Source of the DNA: Haemophilus paraphrohaemolyticus
GTDB taxonomy: Bacteria > Pseudomonadota > Gammaproteobacteria > Enterobacterales > Pasteurellaceae
NCBI RefSeq assembly: GCF_002015045.1
Contig: NZ_MUXX01000003.1
Coordinates: 62,001 to 126,000, forward strand
DNA length: 64,000 bases
Direction of reading: 5' to 3'
In this document: positions 17,535 through 26,426 of the stretch, piece by piece
Layout of the letters: each line of letters opens with the position of its first letter
How positions within the stretch are numbered: position 1 is the stretch's first letter
Program-made: the position numbers and the translations under genes
Notes under the pieces: model-generated
The model's input: the letters and a program-made list of their open reading frames with translations, nothing else
What the model was told of the DNA's origin: nothing
Database searches by the model: none

Positions 17535-18113
17535 ATGGCAATTTCATTAACCAAAGGTCAAAACATTTCATTAAGTAAAACCGATCCAAGCTTAAAAAAT
17601 GTATTGGTTGGTTTAGGGTGGGATGCTCGTTCAACTGATGGGCAAGACTTTGACTTAGACGCAAGTGTATTTATGGCAACAGAAAATGGTAAAGTGCCTT
17701 CTGATAGACATTTTATTTTCTATAATCAATTAGTTTCACCTTGTGGTGGTGTAGAGCATACTGGCGATAACCTAACCGGTGATGGAGATGGTGATGATGA
17801 AAGCGTGATCGTTTGCTTAGACAAAGTGCAAAGTAATATCAAATCACTTTTTATTACTGTAACTATTCACGATGCAGAAGCTCGTCGTCAAAATTTTGGT
17901 CAAGTCAGCAATGCATTCGTACGTATTGTTAATAATGATACTAGTGATGAAATTGTTCGTTTTGATCTTTCTGAAGATTACAGCACCGAAACAGCAATGG
18001 TGTTTGGTGAAATTTATCGTCATAACGGTGAATGGAAATTTCGTGCAATTGGTCAAGGATATACAGGGGGATTATATTCACTTTGCCAACAATATGGTGT
18101 AAATGTAGGTTAA
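17535..18113 (+). CDS. terD: TerD family calcium-binding stress protein
   Basis: TerD/TerE-type protein of 192 residues, the usual length. Hallmarks are [15 protein letters not shown], the repeated Ca2+ site GLGWD then [27 protein letters not shown], and [19 protein letters not shown]. Purified TerD proteins bind Ca2+ through these acidic loops; they are cytoplasmic and associated with the membrane or TerC in tellurite-resistant bacteria. It follows the kinase gene by 36 bases with its own site (CTGGAGAATT). It is a single copy here; terE, terZ, terB and terF are absent. Confidence 0.95.
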   Translation: MAISLTKGQNISLSKTDPSLKNVLVGLGWDARSTDGQDFDLDASVFMATENGKVPSDRHFIFYNQLVSPCGGVEHTGDNLTGDGDGDDESVIVCLDKVQSNIKSLFITVTIHDAEARRQNFGQVSNAFVRIVNNDTSDEIVRFDLSEDYSTETAMVFGEIYRHNGEWKFRAIGQGYTGGLYSLCQQYGVNVG

Positions 18114-18125
18114 TTGGAGTGAAAA

Positions 18126-18773
18126 ATGGTTTCATTAAATAAAATTACTTTAGAAAAAAAAGGTGATTCGCATAAAATTGATTTATCGAAATCAACTGAT
18201 CAGCAAATTACTATTAACTTAAATTGGACTCAACAAAAACCCACTGGTTTCTTCAGTAGCTTATTTAATTCAAATAAAGAGATTGACTTAGATCTTGGGT
18301 GTTACTGGGAGTTACAAGATGGAACAGCTTCACTTATTGACGGTTTGCAATTTTCCCAAGGTCGTGGCGGGTCAAGAGAACGTCTAACACGCCAAGGATG
18401 TTACAGCCAAGCACCTTGGGTATGGCATTGTGGAGATGATCGGAATGGCAGCTCAGCCGAAGGTGAAAATATTTTAGTCAACCCAAAAGGTATCAGAGAT
18501 CTACGTCGTTTGGTTATCTATTGTTTCATTTATGAGGGGGCTGCTAAATGGGCTGAGTCTGATGCAGTGGTAACCGTTAAAGTGCCTAACCAGCCTGAAA
18601 TCGTTGTTGAAATGGGGAAACAAACTGATCCTCGCACATTCTGTGCGATTGCAAGCATTGACTTTGATGATTCTCAGATGTCAGTTCGTAAAGACATTAA
18701 CTTCTTTAATGGGCATGCAGATTGTAGCCAATATTATGGCTGGGGATTTGAGTTCTCGGCTGGGTCTAAATAA
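18126..18773 (+). CDS. terA: TerA-like protein, TerD superfamily
   Basis: A 215-residue member of the TerA branch of the TerD fold, distinguished by the LDLGCYWELQDGTASLIDGL segment, QGCYSQAPWVWHCGDDRNGS, and the C-terminal GHADCSQYYGWGFEFSAGSK. The acidic loop NKEIDLDLG replaces the DFDLD of TerD. TerA proteins elsewhere are about 380 residues when fused to an extra C-terminal domain; here only the TerD-fold unit is present. It begins 12 bases after terD with a TTGGAGTG site and is the last gene of the island, followed by a hairpin. Confidence 0.85.
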   Translation: MVSLNKITLEKKGDSHKIDLSKSTDQQITINLNWTQQKPTGFFSSLFNSNKEIDLDLGCYWELQDGTASLIDGLQFSQGRGGSRERLTRQGCYSQAPWVWHCGDDRNGSSAEGENILVNPKGIRDLRRLVIYCFIYEGAAKWAESDAVVTVKVPNQPEIVVEMGKQTDPRTFCAIASIDFDDSQMSVRKDINFFNGHADCSQYYGWGFEFSAGSK

Positions 18774-18784
18774 TATTTAATAAA

Positions 18785-18812
18785 ATAGCGGTTAAAACTT
18801 TTTAACCGCTAT
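18785..18812 (+). terminator. Hairpin at the end of the ter operon
   Basis: ATAGCGGTTAAA pairs with TTTAACCGCTAT across a 4-base loop, 11 bases after the terA stop. It lacks a T-run. It uses an AGCGGTTAA uptake-like core in inverted orientation, a common terminator form in this family. Confidence 0.55.
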
Positions 18813-18993
18813 CATTACATAAGTCCTTTTTACCCACAAGATGTTCAAATTTTACCTATCGTGTTTCTATTCTATTTTTTGACAAAACATAAATTTCTTG
18901 GAAAAATTTCTCTGAAGTAATAGCCAAAAGCCATTAAAACTGATAACGTTATTTCAGCTGAAAATTATTCTTATTTAACAGATAGAGATTACA

Positions 18994-19785
18994 ATGTTAT
19001 TTTCCGTCCTCTCCATTATTTCTTATTGTACCGCCCTGCTCTGGATTGCTCCTACATTGGCAAACATTGAAAACCAAAATAGTGATAAAAAACCGAACAT
19101 CAAAGCCGTTTTTTCTATTGGCTTGCTTGCCGTTGCTTGCCACTTTATTAGCACCTCGCAAGAGCTGTTTTTAAGTGAAGGTCAAAATTTTACGCTTGCC
19201 AATGTAAATGCATTGATGAGCCTATTATTAAGTGCTTTTGCAACCTTTACATTGCTCAAATGGCGAACCATCTGGTTTCCGTTGATGATTGTTTACACTT
19301 TCGGGATCTGTAGTGTGACAGTAAGCCTAGTTGCAACAGGAAATTTCACCAAAAATATTTCCGAGAATGCAGGCTTAATTTTCCATCTTGGTATCGCTCT
19401 GTTCTCTTATGCCCTCTTTTTCTTAGCGTTGATTTACGCCTTACAACTTAAATGGCTCGATCGTAAACTCAAAAGCAAAAAACTCTTTTTCTGTGCCATG
19501 CTGCCACCATTGATGACGGTTGAGCGCCACTTTTTCACGCTCACCCTTGCAGCACAAGCAATGCTCACGGTTGCCTTGGTGACAGGAATGATCTATCTGC
19601 ACAATTTCTTTGCTCCTGAGCAAGTGCATAAAGCCATCTTCTCTTCATTAGCTTGGATTGTCTATGCGGTGCAACTGCTTGGACAGTGGAAATTCCGCTG
19701 GCGTGGAAATCGGGTGCTTATTTACTCAATTTCGGGTATGATATTACTCACAATCGGCTATTTTGGTAGCCATCTGGTGAAATAA
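18994..19785 (+). CDS. ypjD: YpjD, CcsA-like inner-membrane protein
   Basis: Polytopic inner-membrane protein of 263 residues with about eight hydrophobic segments, in the cytochrome c assembly (CcsA/CcmC-like) family by overall plan: long hydrophobic helices, then the stretch AIFSSLAWIVYAVQLLGQWKF and RWRGNRVLIYSISGMILLTIGY near the C-terminus. In E. coli it stands next to corB (yfjD), as here. The precise role is unknown. Starts MLFSVLSIISYCTALLW after a GATAGAGATT leader. Confidence 0.85.
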   Translation: MLFSVLSIISYCTALLWIAPTLANIENQNSDKKPNIKAVFSIGLLAVACHFISTSQELFLSEGQNFTLANVNALMSLLLSAFATFTLLKWRTIWFPLMIVYTFGICSVTVSLVATGNFTKNISENAGLIFHLGIALFSYALFFLALIYALQLKWLDRKLKSKKLFFCAMLPPLMTVERHFFTLTLAAQAMLTVALVTGMIYLHNFFAPEQVHKAIFSSLAWIVYAVQLLGQWKFRWRGNRVLIYSISGMILLTIGYFGSHLVK

Positions 19786-19795
19786 CCAGAACGGT

Positions 19796-19849
19796 AAGCG
19801 GTTGAATTTATTTTGTTTTTTGCAAAATGTTAAGAAAATTTAACCGCTT
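19796..19849. terminator. Paired uptake sequences between ypjD and corB
   Basis: AAGCGGTTGAATTT pairs with AAATTTAACCGCTT (one mismatch) around a T-rich loop of about 26 bases. It probably ends ypjD transcription and argues against the longer start of corB, which would begin within it. Confidence 0.6.
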
Positions 19850-19877
19850 GAACATTCACGAACATAGGAAATTTATT

Positions 19878-21149
19878 TTGGACAGTATCCCCCTGAGTAC
19901 GCTTTTTATCACGCTTGCCATTCTTTTAGCCCTCTCGGCATTCTTCTCTGGCTCTGAAACAGGGCTAATGTCACTTAACCGCTACAAAATGAAACACCTT
20001 GCCGAACAAGAGCATAAAGGTGCGATTTTAGCCAGCAAACTGCTTGAAAAAACCGACGTTTTATTAAGTTTTATCTTAATCTGTAATAACCTTGTAAACA
20101 TTGCTGCCTCAGCGATTGCAACCGTTATTGGTATGCGTATTGCAGGCGATGCGGGAGTTGCTGCGGCGACAGGTATTCTGACCTTTGTGATGTTAGTTTT
20201 CTCTGAAATTCTGCCGAAAACCATTGCTGCAATTTACCCTGAGCGTATCGGCTTTTTTGTTAGCTACATTCTTGTTCCACTGAAAAAAATCATCCTACCA
20301 TTAGTCTTTTTGATGAACTTAATCATCAACGGCTTAATGAAGCTCTTCCGCATTCATAAGGATGAAAACCAAGGCTTAAGTGCAGAAGAACTGCGTGGTG
20401 TAGTGCTTGAAGCAGGGAAATTTATTCCAACCGAACACCAAGAGATGCTAGTTTCCATTTTGGATATGGAAAAAGTGACAGTCGAAGACATTATGGTGCC
20501 TCGCAATGACATTGGCGGAATTGACATCGACGACGACTGGAAAGCGATTATGCGTCAGCTCACAGGGGCAGCGCACGCCCGCGTGGTGATCTACAAAGGC
20601 AATATGGACAAAAACGTGCTTGGGATGCTCCGCGTGCGTGAGGCGTTCCGCTTAATGTTAGAGCGAAATGAGTTCACTAAAGAGATGCTGATTCGTGCTG
20701 TGGATGAGGTTTATTTCATCCCTGAAGGCACATCGCTGACTACGCAATTGATGAACTTCAAAGCCAATAAAGAGCGTATCGGCTTGGTGGTCGATGAATA
20801 TGGTGACATTAAAGGCTTAGTCACGCTAGAAGATATTTTAGAAGAGATTGTCGGCGAATTTACCACTTCAACCGCCCCAACATTGGAAGAAGAAGTCAAA
20901 CAACAAGCCGATGGCACAGTGATTATCGAAGGCTCTGCAAATTTACGCGACTTGAACAAGCTATTTGGCTGGCAACTGCCTGTGGATGAAGTCCGCACCT
21001 TCAACGGTTTAATCCTCGAACACTTAGAAAAAATTCCTGATGAAGACACGGTGTTTGAGTTGTATAACCTGAAAGTTACCGTATTAGAAGTGGCGGATAA
21101 TATGGTGAAACAAGCGAAGGTTGAGCCTTTAATAGATTCTGAAGAATAA
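19878..21149 (+). CDS. corB: CorB/YfjD, CNNM-type transporter with CBS domains
   Basis: Inner-membrane protein of 423 residues in the CNNM/CorC family, linked to Mg2+ transport or Co2+ resistance. Order: DUF21 membrane domain with three main spans (FFSGSETGLMSLNRYKMKHL at its start, LPKTIAAIYPERIGFF), a CBS pair from about residue 185 (EDIMVPRNDIGGIDID; GLVVDEYGDIKGLVTLEDIL) and a C-terminal CorC/HlyC domain (DGTVIIEGSANLRDLNK, RTFNGLILEHL). A frame start at 19827 would place the first residues inside a hairpin; TTG at 19878, preceded by AGGAAAT, gives MDSIPLSTLFI, matching E. coli YfjD's length, and was preferred. Confidence 0.93.
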   Translation: MDSIPLSTLFITLAILLALSAFFSGSETGLMSLNRYKMKHLAEQEHKGAILASKLLEKTDVLLSFILICNNLVNIAASAIATVIGMRIAGDAGVAAATGILTFVMLVFSEILPKTIAAIYPERIGFFVSYILVPLKKIILPLVFLMNLIINGLMKLFRIHKDENQGLSAEELRGVVLEAGKFIPTEHQEMLVSILDMEKVTVEDIMVPRNDIGGIDIDDDWKAIMRQLTGAAHARVVIYKGNMDKNVLGMLRVREAFRLMLERNEFTKEMLIRAVDEVYFIPEGTSLTTQLMNFKANKERIGLVVDEYGDIKGLVTLEDILEEIVGEFTTSTAPTLEEEVKQQADGTVIIEGSANLRDLNKLFGWQLPVDEVRTFNGLILEHLEKIPDEDTVFELYNLKVTVLEVADNMVKQAKVEPLIDSEE

Positions 21150-21153
21150 AAAT

Positions 21154-21202
21154 AAGCGGTTGAATTTTTGTAAAACATTGCAAAAATCCAACCGCTTTTT
21201 AG
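21154..21202 (+). terminator. Uptake-sequence terminator after corB
   Basis: AAGCGGTTGAATTTTTG pairs with CAAAAATCCAACCGCTT and is followed by TTTT. It is a typical rho-independent terminator made of two inverted uptake words. Confidence 0.75.
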
Positions 21203-21212
21203 TAGATACAAT

Positions 21213-21240
21213 AAGGGCGTGAACTTACATTCACGCCCTT
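21213..21240. terminator. Bidirectional hairpin between corB and cstA
   Basis: AAGGGCGTGAA and TTCACGCCCTT form a perfect 11-pair stem with a 6-base loop, just downstream of the minus-strand cstA stop. Confidence 0.65.
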
Positions 21241-21259
21241 TCTATTGTTCAGCTTCTAG

Positions 21260-22852
21260 CTATTTTGTTTCAGCTACATAAGCTTCTTCATCGCGTTCAC
21301 CTAATGGTTTAAGCATTGTGAAGAAAAGAACGATACATACAACTGTGGTTGCTAAACCTAAGTATACAGACAATTGATAATCTAAGTGGAAACCAATTGG
21401 GTTGTAGTATAAGTAGGTTGCACATACAGTTGTGATAAACCATGCTGGAATTGAAGCTACCCAGTGGAATTTATGGTAACGGTATAAGTATGCCGCAGCT
21501 GTCCATAACATTACCATTGCTGTCATTTGGTTTGCCCAAGTGAAGTAACGCCATAAGATACTAAAGTCAATAGTTGACACAAAATAACCTAATACGAACA
21601 ACGGTATTGCGATATATAAACGTTTCGCTAATGAGCGTTGATCAATATTAAAGATTTCCGCTAATTGTAAACGAGCGGCACGGAATGCTGTATCACCTGA
21701 AGTAATTGGTAATACAACTACACCTAATACTGCAAAAATACCACCAATGAAACCTAAGAAGTGTAACGAACTATCGTATACTACTTTAGATGGTGAACCT
21801 GCAGAGATTGCATCTTGTAACGCTTGTGGGTTTTCATAGAATGCCAAGCCAACCATACACCAGATTAATGCGATAACACCTTCAGTAATCATTGCGCCGT
21901 AGAAAATGAAGCGACCTTCTTTTTCATTCTCTGCACAACGTGCCATTAACGGGGTTTGCGTTGCGTGGAAACCAGATAACGCACCACAAGAGATGGTTAA
22001 GAATAAAAGTGGCCAAACTGGAACATTACCTTTCACTTGGAAGTTTTGAGTGAATTTAGCCCAAGTTAAACCTTCGCCATCTGCATTGATAGTACGGAAG
22101 AATTCAATTGGATCGGTTGCACTAAAGTGAGCAGAAACTAGCCCATAGACCATTCCTAAAGACATAAAGAGCAATAACGCACCGAATAACGGATAGATGC
22201 GTCCAATGATTTTATCAATTGGAAGTAATGTTGCGAGAATATAGTAAGCAAAGATGATAAATGTCCAAACGGCAATAACAGTTGCTTTATCCATACCCCA
22301 AACTTTAATCCCCCCCGCTTCAACAGCTTGGTGAACAGCTTCTGCATCACCCAATTGTAATGCACCTTGTGAAGCACCAAGTACATCCATGGTGATTGTA
22401 CCCATCAATTGTGCCGGGCTTGCTACGAATACCACACCCACTAATAAAAGAAGGATAAGTGCCAATGCGTTGATGAATACTTTAACAGGGCGACCTAAGA
22501 ATTTACCCGCCAAATATGGCATTGTTGCCCCACCATGACGGATACTTAACATACCGCAGAAATAGTCGTGCACTGCACCTGCGAAAATACAGCCAAGTAC
22601 GATCCAAAGCATCGCAACAGGTCCATATAACGCACCAAGAATAGGGCCAAAAATTGGGCCTGTTCCCGCAATATTTAATAATTGAATAAGCCAAATTTTC
22701 GTTTTTGACATTGGCATATAGTCCACACCATCATTAACTTGATAAGCGGGCGTTTGGCGTTTCGGGTTAATTACGAAAATTTTTTCGATAATTTTGCCGT
22801 AAATAAAGTAGCCAAGCACCAAAATGGCTACACAAAAGAAAAACCACAACAT
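21260..22852 (-). CDS. cstA: CstA-family carbon-starvation membrane transporter
   Basis: Polytopic inner-membrane protein of 530 residues, about 12-14 spans, of the CstA family (peptide or pyruvate uptake in characterised members). Signatures: YGKIIEKIFVINPKRQTPAY, LLNIAGTGPIFGPILGALYG, GAVHDYFCGMLSIRHGG, SGFHATQTPLMARC and LPITSGDTAFRAARL. It is shorter than E. coli CstA (about 700) but the conserved first two thirds are complete. A near-perfect CRP site about 110 bases upstream suggests induction when preferred sugars are scarce, as for E. coli cstA. Monocistronic, between two terminators. Confidence 0.92.
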   Translation of the reverse strand: MLWFFFCVAILVLGYFIYGKIIEKIFVINPKRQTPAYQVNDGVDYMPMSKTKIWLIQLLNIAGTGPIFGPILGALYGPVAMLWIVLGCIFAGAVHDYFCGMLSIRHGGATMPYLAGKFLGRPVKVFINALALILLLLVGVVFVASPAQLMGTITMDVLGASQGALQLGDAEAVHQAVEAGGIKVWGMDKATVIAVWTFIIFAYYILATLLPIDKIIGRIYPLFGALLLFMSLGMVYGLVSAHFSATDPIEFFRTINADGEGLTWAKFTQNFQVKGNVPVWPLLFLTISCGALSGFHATQTPLMARCAENEKEGRFIFYGAMITEGVIALIWCMVGLAFYENPQALQDAISAGSPSKVVYDSSLHFLGFIGGIFAVLGVVVLPITSGDTAFRAARLQLAEIFNIDQRSLAKRLYIAIPLFVLGYFVSTIDFSILWRYFTWANQMTAMVMLWTAAAYLYRYHKFHWVASIPAWFITTVCATYLYYNPIGFHLDYQLSVYLGLATTVVCIVLFFTMLKPLGERDEEAYVAETK

Positions 22853-22959
22853 AACGTTATCCTAGAATAAAAAAGTTAAATTCTGCCTAATTGGCAGTAC
22901 ATAATTTTAGTTATTTGTATGTTAAAAGTAAATTAAATTGCCAAAGAGTTTATAAAAAG

Positions 22960-22975
22960 TGTGAAACACTTCACA
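22960..22975. promoter_or_regulatory. Predicted CRP-cAMP binding site for cstA
   Basis: TGTGA-AACACT-TCACA matches the CRP consensus TGTGA-N6-TCACA at every fixed base. It sits 108-123 bases upstream of the cstA start, and the dyad extends outward with AAAG/TTTT-like flanks. cstA is a known CRP target in E. coli. Confidence 0.75.
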
Positions 22976-23029
22976 TTTTTGTTGAAAATGCGAGCAAAAC
23001 TTGATTGTTTAATGGAGGGATATGTTAAG

Positions 23030-23057
23030 AAAAGAAAATGGGGAGCATCAGCTCCCC
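23030..23057 (-). terminator. Rho-independent terminator of dolP
   Basis: On the minus strand GGGGAGC-TGAT-GCTCCCC is followed by ATTTTCTTTT, right after the dolP stop. Confidence 0.8.
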
Positions 23058-23062
23058 TATTT

Positions 23063-23653
23063 TTACATCGCGTAAGTCACGACTTTCACAACTTTAGAAA
23101 CACCGCGTACATTACGAGCCACTTCAGCTGCAGCATCAGCCTGTGAATGCGAAAGTGTACCTAGCAAAAATACCTCGCCATTTTCGGTAATGGCTTTAAC
23201 CTCGGTAGTCTTCACTTCGGCATTCAAAAGTAATTTTGATTTCACAGTCGCAGTAATCCAACTATCCATCGCAATTTGAGAAGTACCAATCTTTTCGCCC
23301 GTGCGAATTTCATTAACAACTTCTTTTACGCCATCTACGCCAGCGGCGATATTTCTTGCTGTTTCAGCAGCTGTATAATTCGGCACTTGCCCTATCAACA
23401 ACACTTTTCCATTATAGGAAACCACATTGATGCGAGCTTCTGTTTTTAGCTGGGCGTCATTGTTTAGATTATGCGCAACTTTCTCTTCTAAAATCTCATC
23501 ATCCACTTGTGTGCCTGTTGAGCGAGGATCCGTTGCTACTTTGCCCGCAACCGCAGCCGTAGTTACAACAGCCGTAGTAATACAGCCTTGTAGCGAAAGT
23601 AATCCAGCGCCAAATAAAATGGTTGTAATACTCTTTTTGATTAATGTTTTCAT
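23063..23653 (-). CDS. dolP: DolP, outer-membrane lipoprotein with two BON domains
   Basis: A 196-residue lipoprotein (formerly YraP) that supports outer-membrane integrity and BAM function. The signal peptide MKTLIKKSITTILFGAGLL ends in the lipobox LSLQGC, with lipidated C24. Two BON domains follow: VDDEILEEKVAHNLN through GVKEVVNEI, and DSWITATVKSKLL through GVSKVVKVVTYAM. A longer start at 23686 would precede the signal peptide with 11 residues; the ATG at 23653 was chosen. It is last in lpoA-yraN-diaA-dolP, the same order as in E. coli. Confidence 0.95.
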   Translation of the reverse strand: MKTLIKKSITTILFGAGLLSLQGCITTAVVTTAAVAGKVATDPRSTGTQVDDEILEEKVAHNLNNDAQLKTEARINVVSYNGKVLLIGQVPNYTAAETARNIAAGVDGVKEVVNEIRTGEKIGTSQIAMDSWITATVKSKLLLNAEVKTTEVKAITENGEVFLLGTLSHSQADAAAEVARNVRGVSKVVKVVTYAM

Positions 23654-23663
23654 AATACTATCC

Positions 23664-24245
23664 TTAAGAAAAAAGTAGATGATCAACTAACTCGCAAAGC
23701 AAATTCACACAGAACAAATGCCCTTCAATAACACGAGCTTCATTCATCGATGGAATAGCAATTTCAATATCTTCTTCATCCAGCAAGCCTTGCGTATGCT
23801 CATTAAGATTGCTAGTAAACACAATAATATCCAAGCCTTCACCTTTTGCAAAATGGATCGCATTTAAGACCGCTTCTTCATTACCAAGGGGAGAAAAGCA
23901 AACGAAAATATCGCCTTCACGATACACAGCCTGCAGCTGTTTTTGATAGAGCAAATCAAACTCATTGCGTTGAACTGCTACCCCTGCCACCGTGCCTGTT
24001 AAGTCTAATTGCACAGCATAAAGCGTTGGGCGAGCCATCTCATATTGATGCAATAAATGGCTGACCAATAACTGCGCATTACCGTAAGAACGCCCGTGCC
24101 CGCAAACAATAATTTTATTGCCACGCAACAAACAGCCTTGCATCTGTTTTGCTGCTTGTTCTAACTTTGCGGGCAATAATTCGGTTGCGGCAATTTGGAG
24201 TTGGATACTTTCGGTAAAGCTATTTTGGATTTTTTCTAACATCAT
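23664..24245 (-). CDS. diaA: DiaA, DnaA-associated SIS-domain protein
   Basis: A 193-residue SIS-fold protein resembling phosphoheptose isomerases. E. coli DiaA binds DnaA and helps timely initiation. MLEKIQNSFTESIQLQIAA, LRGNKIIVCGHGRSYGNAQL, and NEARVIEGHLFCVNLLCELVD align with DiaA along the whole length. In the sugar site the usual GNGGSA is GHGRSY, so isomerase activity is doubtful, as in DiaA proper. Two adjacent ATGs (MMLEK) are possible. It lies between yraN and dolP; the family and synteny make the name secure. Confidence 0.92.
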   Translation of the reverse strand: MMLEKIQNSFTESIQLQIAATELLPAKLEQAAKQMQGCLLRGNKIIVCGHGRSYGNAQLLVSHLLHQYEMARPTLYAVQLDLTGTVAGVAVQRNEFDLLYQKQLQAVYREGDIFVCFSPLGNEEAVLNAIHFAKGEGLDIIVFTSNLNEHTQGLLDEEDIEIAIPSMNEARVIEGHLFCVNLLCELVDHLLFS

Positions 24246-24255
24246 AATGTTGGCA

Positions 24256-24630
24256 TTATCCTAAAAAATTGGGTAACCAAAGAGGCGGATTATCTCCCTC
24301 AAAGGCAACCACATCGAAACGGCATTTTGCGGTGTCTAAACTCTGCTTACGCTTAGTAAATAACCACATATTCGCTGCATTGAGCCATTTCTGCTGCTTG
24401 CGATAATCGATACTTTCCACCGCACTACCAAAGCGGTTCGATTTACGTTGGCGAACTTCTACAAACACGACAGTATCGCCATCTGCCATCACTAAATCTA
24501 ACTCGCCACATTTAAAAGTCTGGTTAGCTGCAATGAATTTCAGCCCTTGCGTTTCTAAATAAGCTCGGGCTTTTTGCTCATAAAGCGAACCTTGTGACCG
24601 CTTGTTACTGAGCTTGCTCAACAGCACCAT
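24256..24630 (-). CDS. yraN: YraN, UPF0102 nuclease-fold protein
   Basis: A 124-residue protein of the UPF0102 family, a PD-(D/E)xK-like endonuclease fold of uncertain function. [40 protein letters not shown] (catalytic-type E-x-D ... ExR residues) and [14 protein letters not shown] are typical. The ATG at 24630 overlaps the end of lpoA by 26 bases, so it is translationally coupled; a longer start at 24684 would lie deeper in lpoA and adds a non-homologous lead. An uptake word (ACCGCTTGT on the plus strand) covers codons near the start. Confidence 0.9.
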   Translation of the reverse strand: MVLLSKLSNKRSQGSLYEQKARAYLETQGLKFIAANQTFKCGELDLVMADGDTVVFVEVRQRKSNRFGSAVESIDYRKQQKWLNAANMWLFTKRKQSLDTAKCRFDVVAFEGDNPPLWLPNFLG

Positions 24631-26347
24631 TGTGATATTGCAACCAAGATAAATTGCGCTCGATATTACAATTTTGTCCTGCACTTAACACGCCAGTTAA
24701 GCCAGACACTTTATAACCAGGGATTTTACTTAACTCATTGAATTTATTTGCCAAAGACCATGCATCCGCACCCATTGCGTATAAACGCATTTTGGCAAAA
24801 TCACCCGCAGATAAGTTCGCTGATTTTTTGTATTCATCTGAATTTGAATCAGCTAACAGCGGAATTTCACTGAATTTCACACCTTCCATCGCGGTATAAA
24901 AATCAGCATCATTCGTTGGCGAATTGGTGCGTGAAGAGGTATAAATCGCCAGCTGATCTTTTAATGGCGAAGCGTCGATGCCTTGTTTAATTAACACCAC
25001 ATCATCAGGCGAACCTAGCAGATACAAACCACCTTGCGTGATGCCCGCACTTAAAATTGACGCAATCGCATCTTCGGCAGAAGAGTAATAACGCACATCC
25101 GCATCGTTACCTGTGAGCTGACGCCAACGTTGGGCGAAAGTATCGCCTGAACGTTGTCCTGCATCGCCTTGCGGTACGGAAACAATCACATTGCGTTTAC
25201 CTTCATTATAAATACGATCTGCAGCCGCTTTCGCTTCGGCTTCTGGTGCTAAGCCGTAGTAGCAAACTTGAGGAATCGCTCTCACATTTGGTGTCGCATT
25301 TAACGCCAATAAATTCACATTGTTAAGCTCTGGGCTACTTAATGCCGCATCCACATTCTCTTTCAACAATGGACCAACAATCGTGCTTGCCCCCTCTTGT
25401 TTCGCTTGTGCAATCAGACTATTAACATCCGCTGCTGCGGTGTCGTAAAAACGCACCATTGTGCCATCATTGCCGCGAGCATCATTAAAGCCTTTTTGCA
25501 CCAACTGCCCCAAAATTTGTGCATCACCACTTAACGGTAATAACACTGCCACGCCATTAAGCTGCGTTTGTTGGTAACTTGCTACATTTTGTAACTCAGC
25601 TGGCATCACATTGACCGCACTATGATTTGGATATTGTGCCTTCCATTGATTCAACGCCTGTTGCATTTGTGACGGATTCATCACATTTTGATTGTAAAGC
25701 GAAATCAAGGCAATCCAACCTGCAAATTCGACTTCGCCCGCTTGCGGTTGAGCTTGCTCAATCCCGCGATTAGCCTTTCTAAGTGTATTCCAAATAATAT
25801 CGTTATTCTCTTGGCGAGCTTTGTTGTCAAACAAATAGCTATTCATCAACGAACGAGCTCGAACAATTTCTTCCCCATTTTTATGGTTTTCCGCTACTTG
25901 AGCTTGGGTTTGGTAAACACGCAACATTTGAGCCTGACTAAGCGGTTCATTTTTCGCATTATTTTGCAAATTTCTCAAACCGTTTAAGGCTTCATCATTT
26001 TTTCCTTGCAATGCCTCAAGTTGAGCAGACACTAACGCATATTCTAATTTTTGCACAGGGTTTTCTTGAATATCTTTCATAAATGGCGTAAGCTCATTTA
26101 ACGCATCTTGTGCCTCGTCTGCTTTATTTTCTTCCACCAACTTACGCACCGCCAAAAGCTGATAAGAAACCTTATCTTCTTTCTCTTTTGCTTGATCTGC
26201 TTTGTTAATGTAAAACTCAGAGCTTGCATACGCCTCATTTTTCATTGATTCCGTCACTAAATTAGGCGAACTACAAGCTGCCACTAAAAGAGCCACAAGA
26301 GTTGGGACAAAAACGGTTTTCATTTTTTGTCGAAGTGCTACTGCCAT
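24605..26347 (-). CDS. lpoA: LpoA, outer-membrane lipoprotein activator of PBP1A
   Basis: A 580-residue lipoprotein that reaches from the outer membrane to stimulate the transpeptidase PBP1A. The signal peptide ends [11 protein letters not shown], with lipidated C25. Residues about 30-250 are the helical TPR-like N-terminal domain; residues about 255 on form the periplasmic-binding-protein-like domain ([52 protein letters not shown]). AGGGAGAA lies 5 bases before the ATG at 26347, which favours this start over the longer one at 26368. First gene of the lpoA-yraN-diaA-dolP group and divergent from rsmI. Confidence 0.95.
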   Translation of the reverse strand: MAVALRQKMKTVFVPTLVALLVAACSSPNLVTESMKNEAYASSEFYINKADQAKEKEDKVSYQLLAVRKLVEENKADEAQDALNELTPFMKDIQENPVQKLEYALVSAQLEALQGKNDEALNGLRNLQNNAKNEPLSQAQMLRVYQTQAQVAENHKNGEEIVRARSLMNSYLFDNKARQENNDIIWNTLRKANRGIEQAQPQAGEVEFAGWIALISLYNQNVMNPSQMQQALNQWKAQYPNHSAVNVMPAELQNVASYQQTQLNGVAVLLPLSGDAQILGQLVQKGFNDARGNDGTMVRFYDTAAADVNSLIAQAKQEGASTIVGPLLKENVDAALSSPELNNVNLLALNATPNVRAIPQVCYYGLAPEAEAKAAADRIYNEGKRNVIVSVPQGDAGQRSGDTFAQRWRQLTGNDADVRYYSSAEDAIASILSAGITQGGLYLLGSPDDVVLIKQGIDASPLKDQLAIYTSSRTNSPTNDADFYTAMEGVKFSEIPLLADSNSDEYKKSANLSAGDFAKMRLYAMGADAWSLANKFNELSKIPGYKVSGLTGVLSAGQNCNIERNLSWLQYHNGAVEQAQ

Positions 26348-26376
26348 TTTATTCTCCCTAAAATGCATAAAAAAAG

Positions 26377-26382
26377 TATAAT
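26377..26382 (+). promoter_or_regulatory. Predicted -10 element of rsmI
   Basis: A perfect TATAAT lies 45 bases before the rsmI start in the divergent gap with lpoA. No good -35 is seen. Confidence 0.35.
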
Positions 26383-26426
26383 GCGGTAATTTTTTAAATC
26401 TTACTTATCAAATATCTGAAAATCAA

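Noticed and set aside
10260..18812. Ter island as part of a prophage
   Set aside because: The XRE regulator is phage-like, but there is no integrase, terminase, capsid, lysis gene or attachment repeat nearby.
22961..23146. Plus-strand open frame of about 60 codons downstream of the CRP site
   Set aside because: It runs through the dolP terminator and into dolP on the other strand, has no ribosome site and no recognisable sequence; treated as chance.
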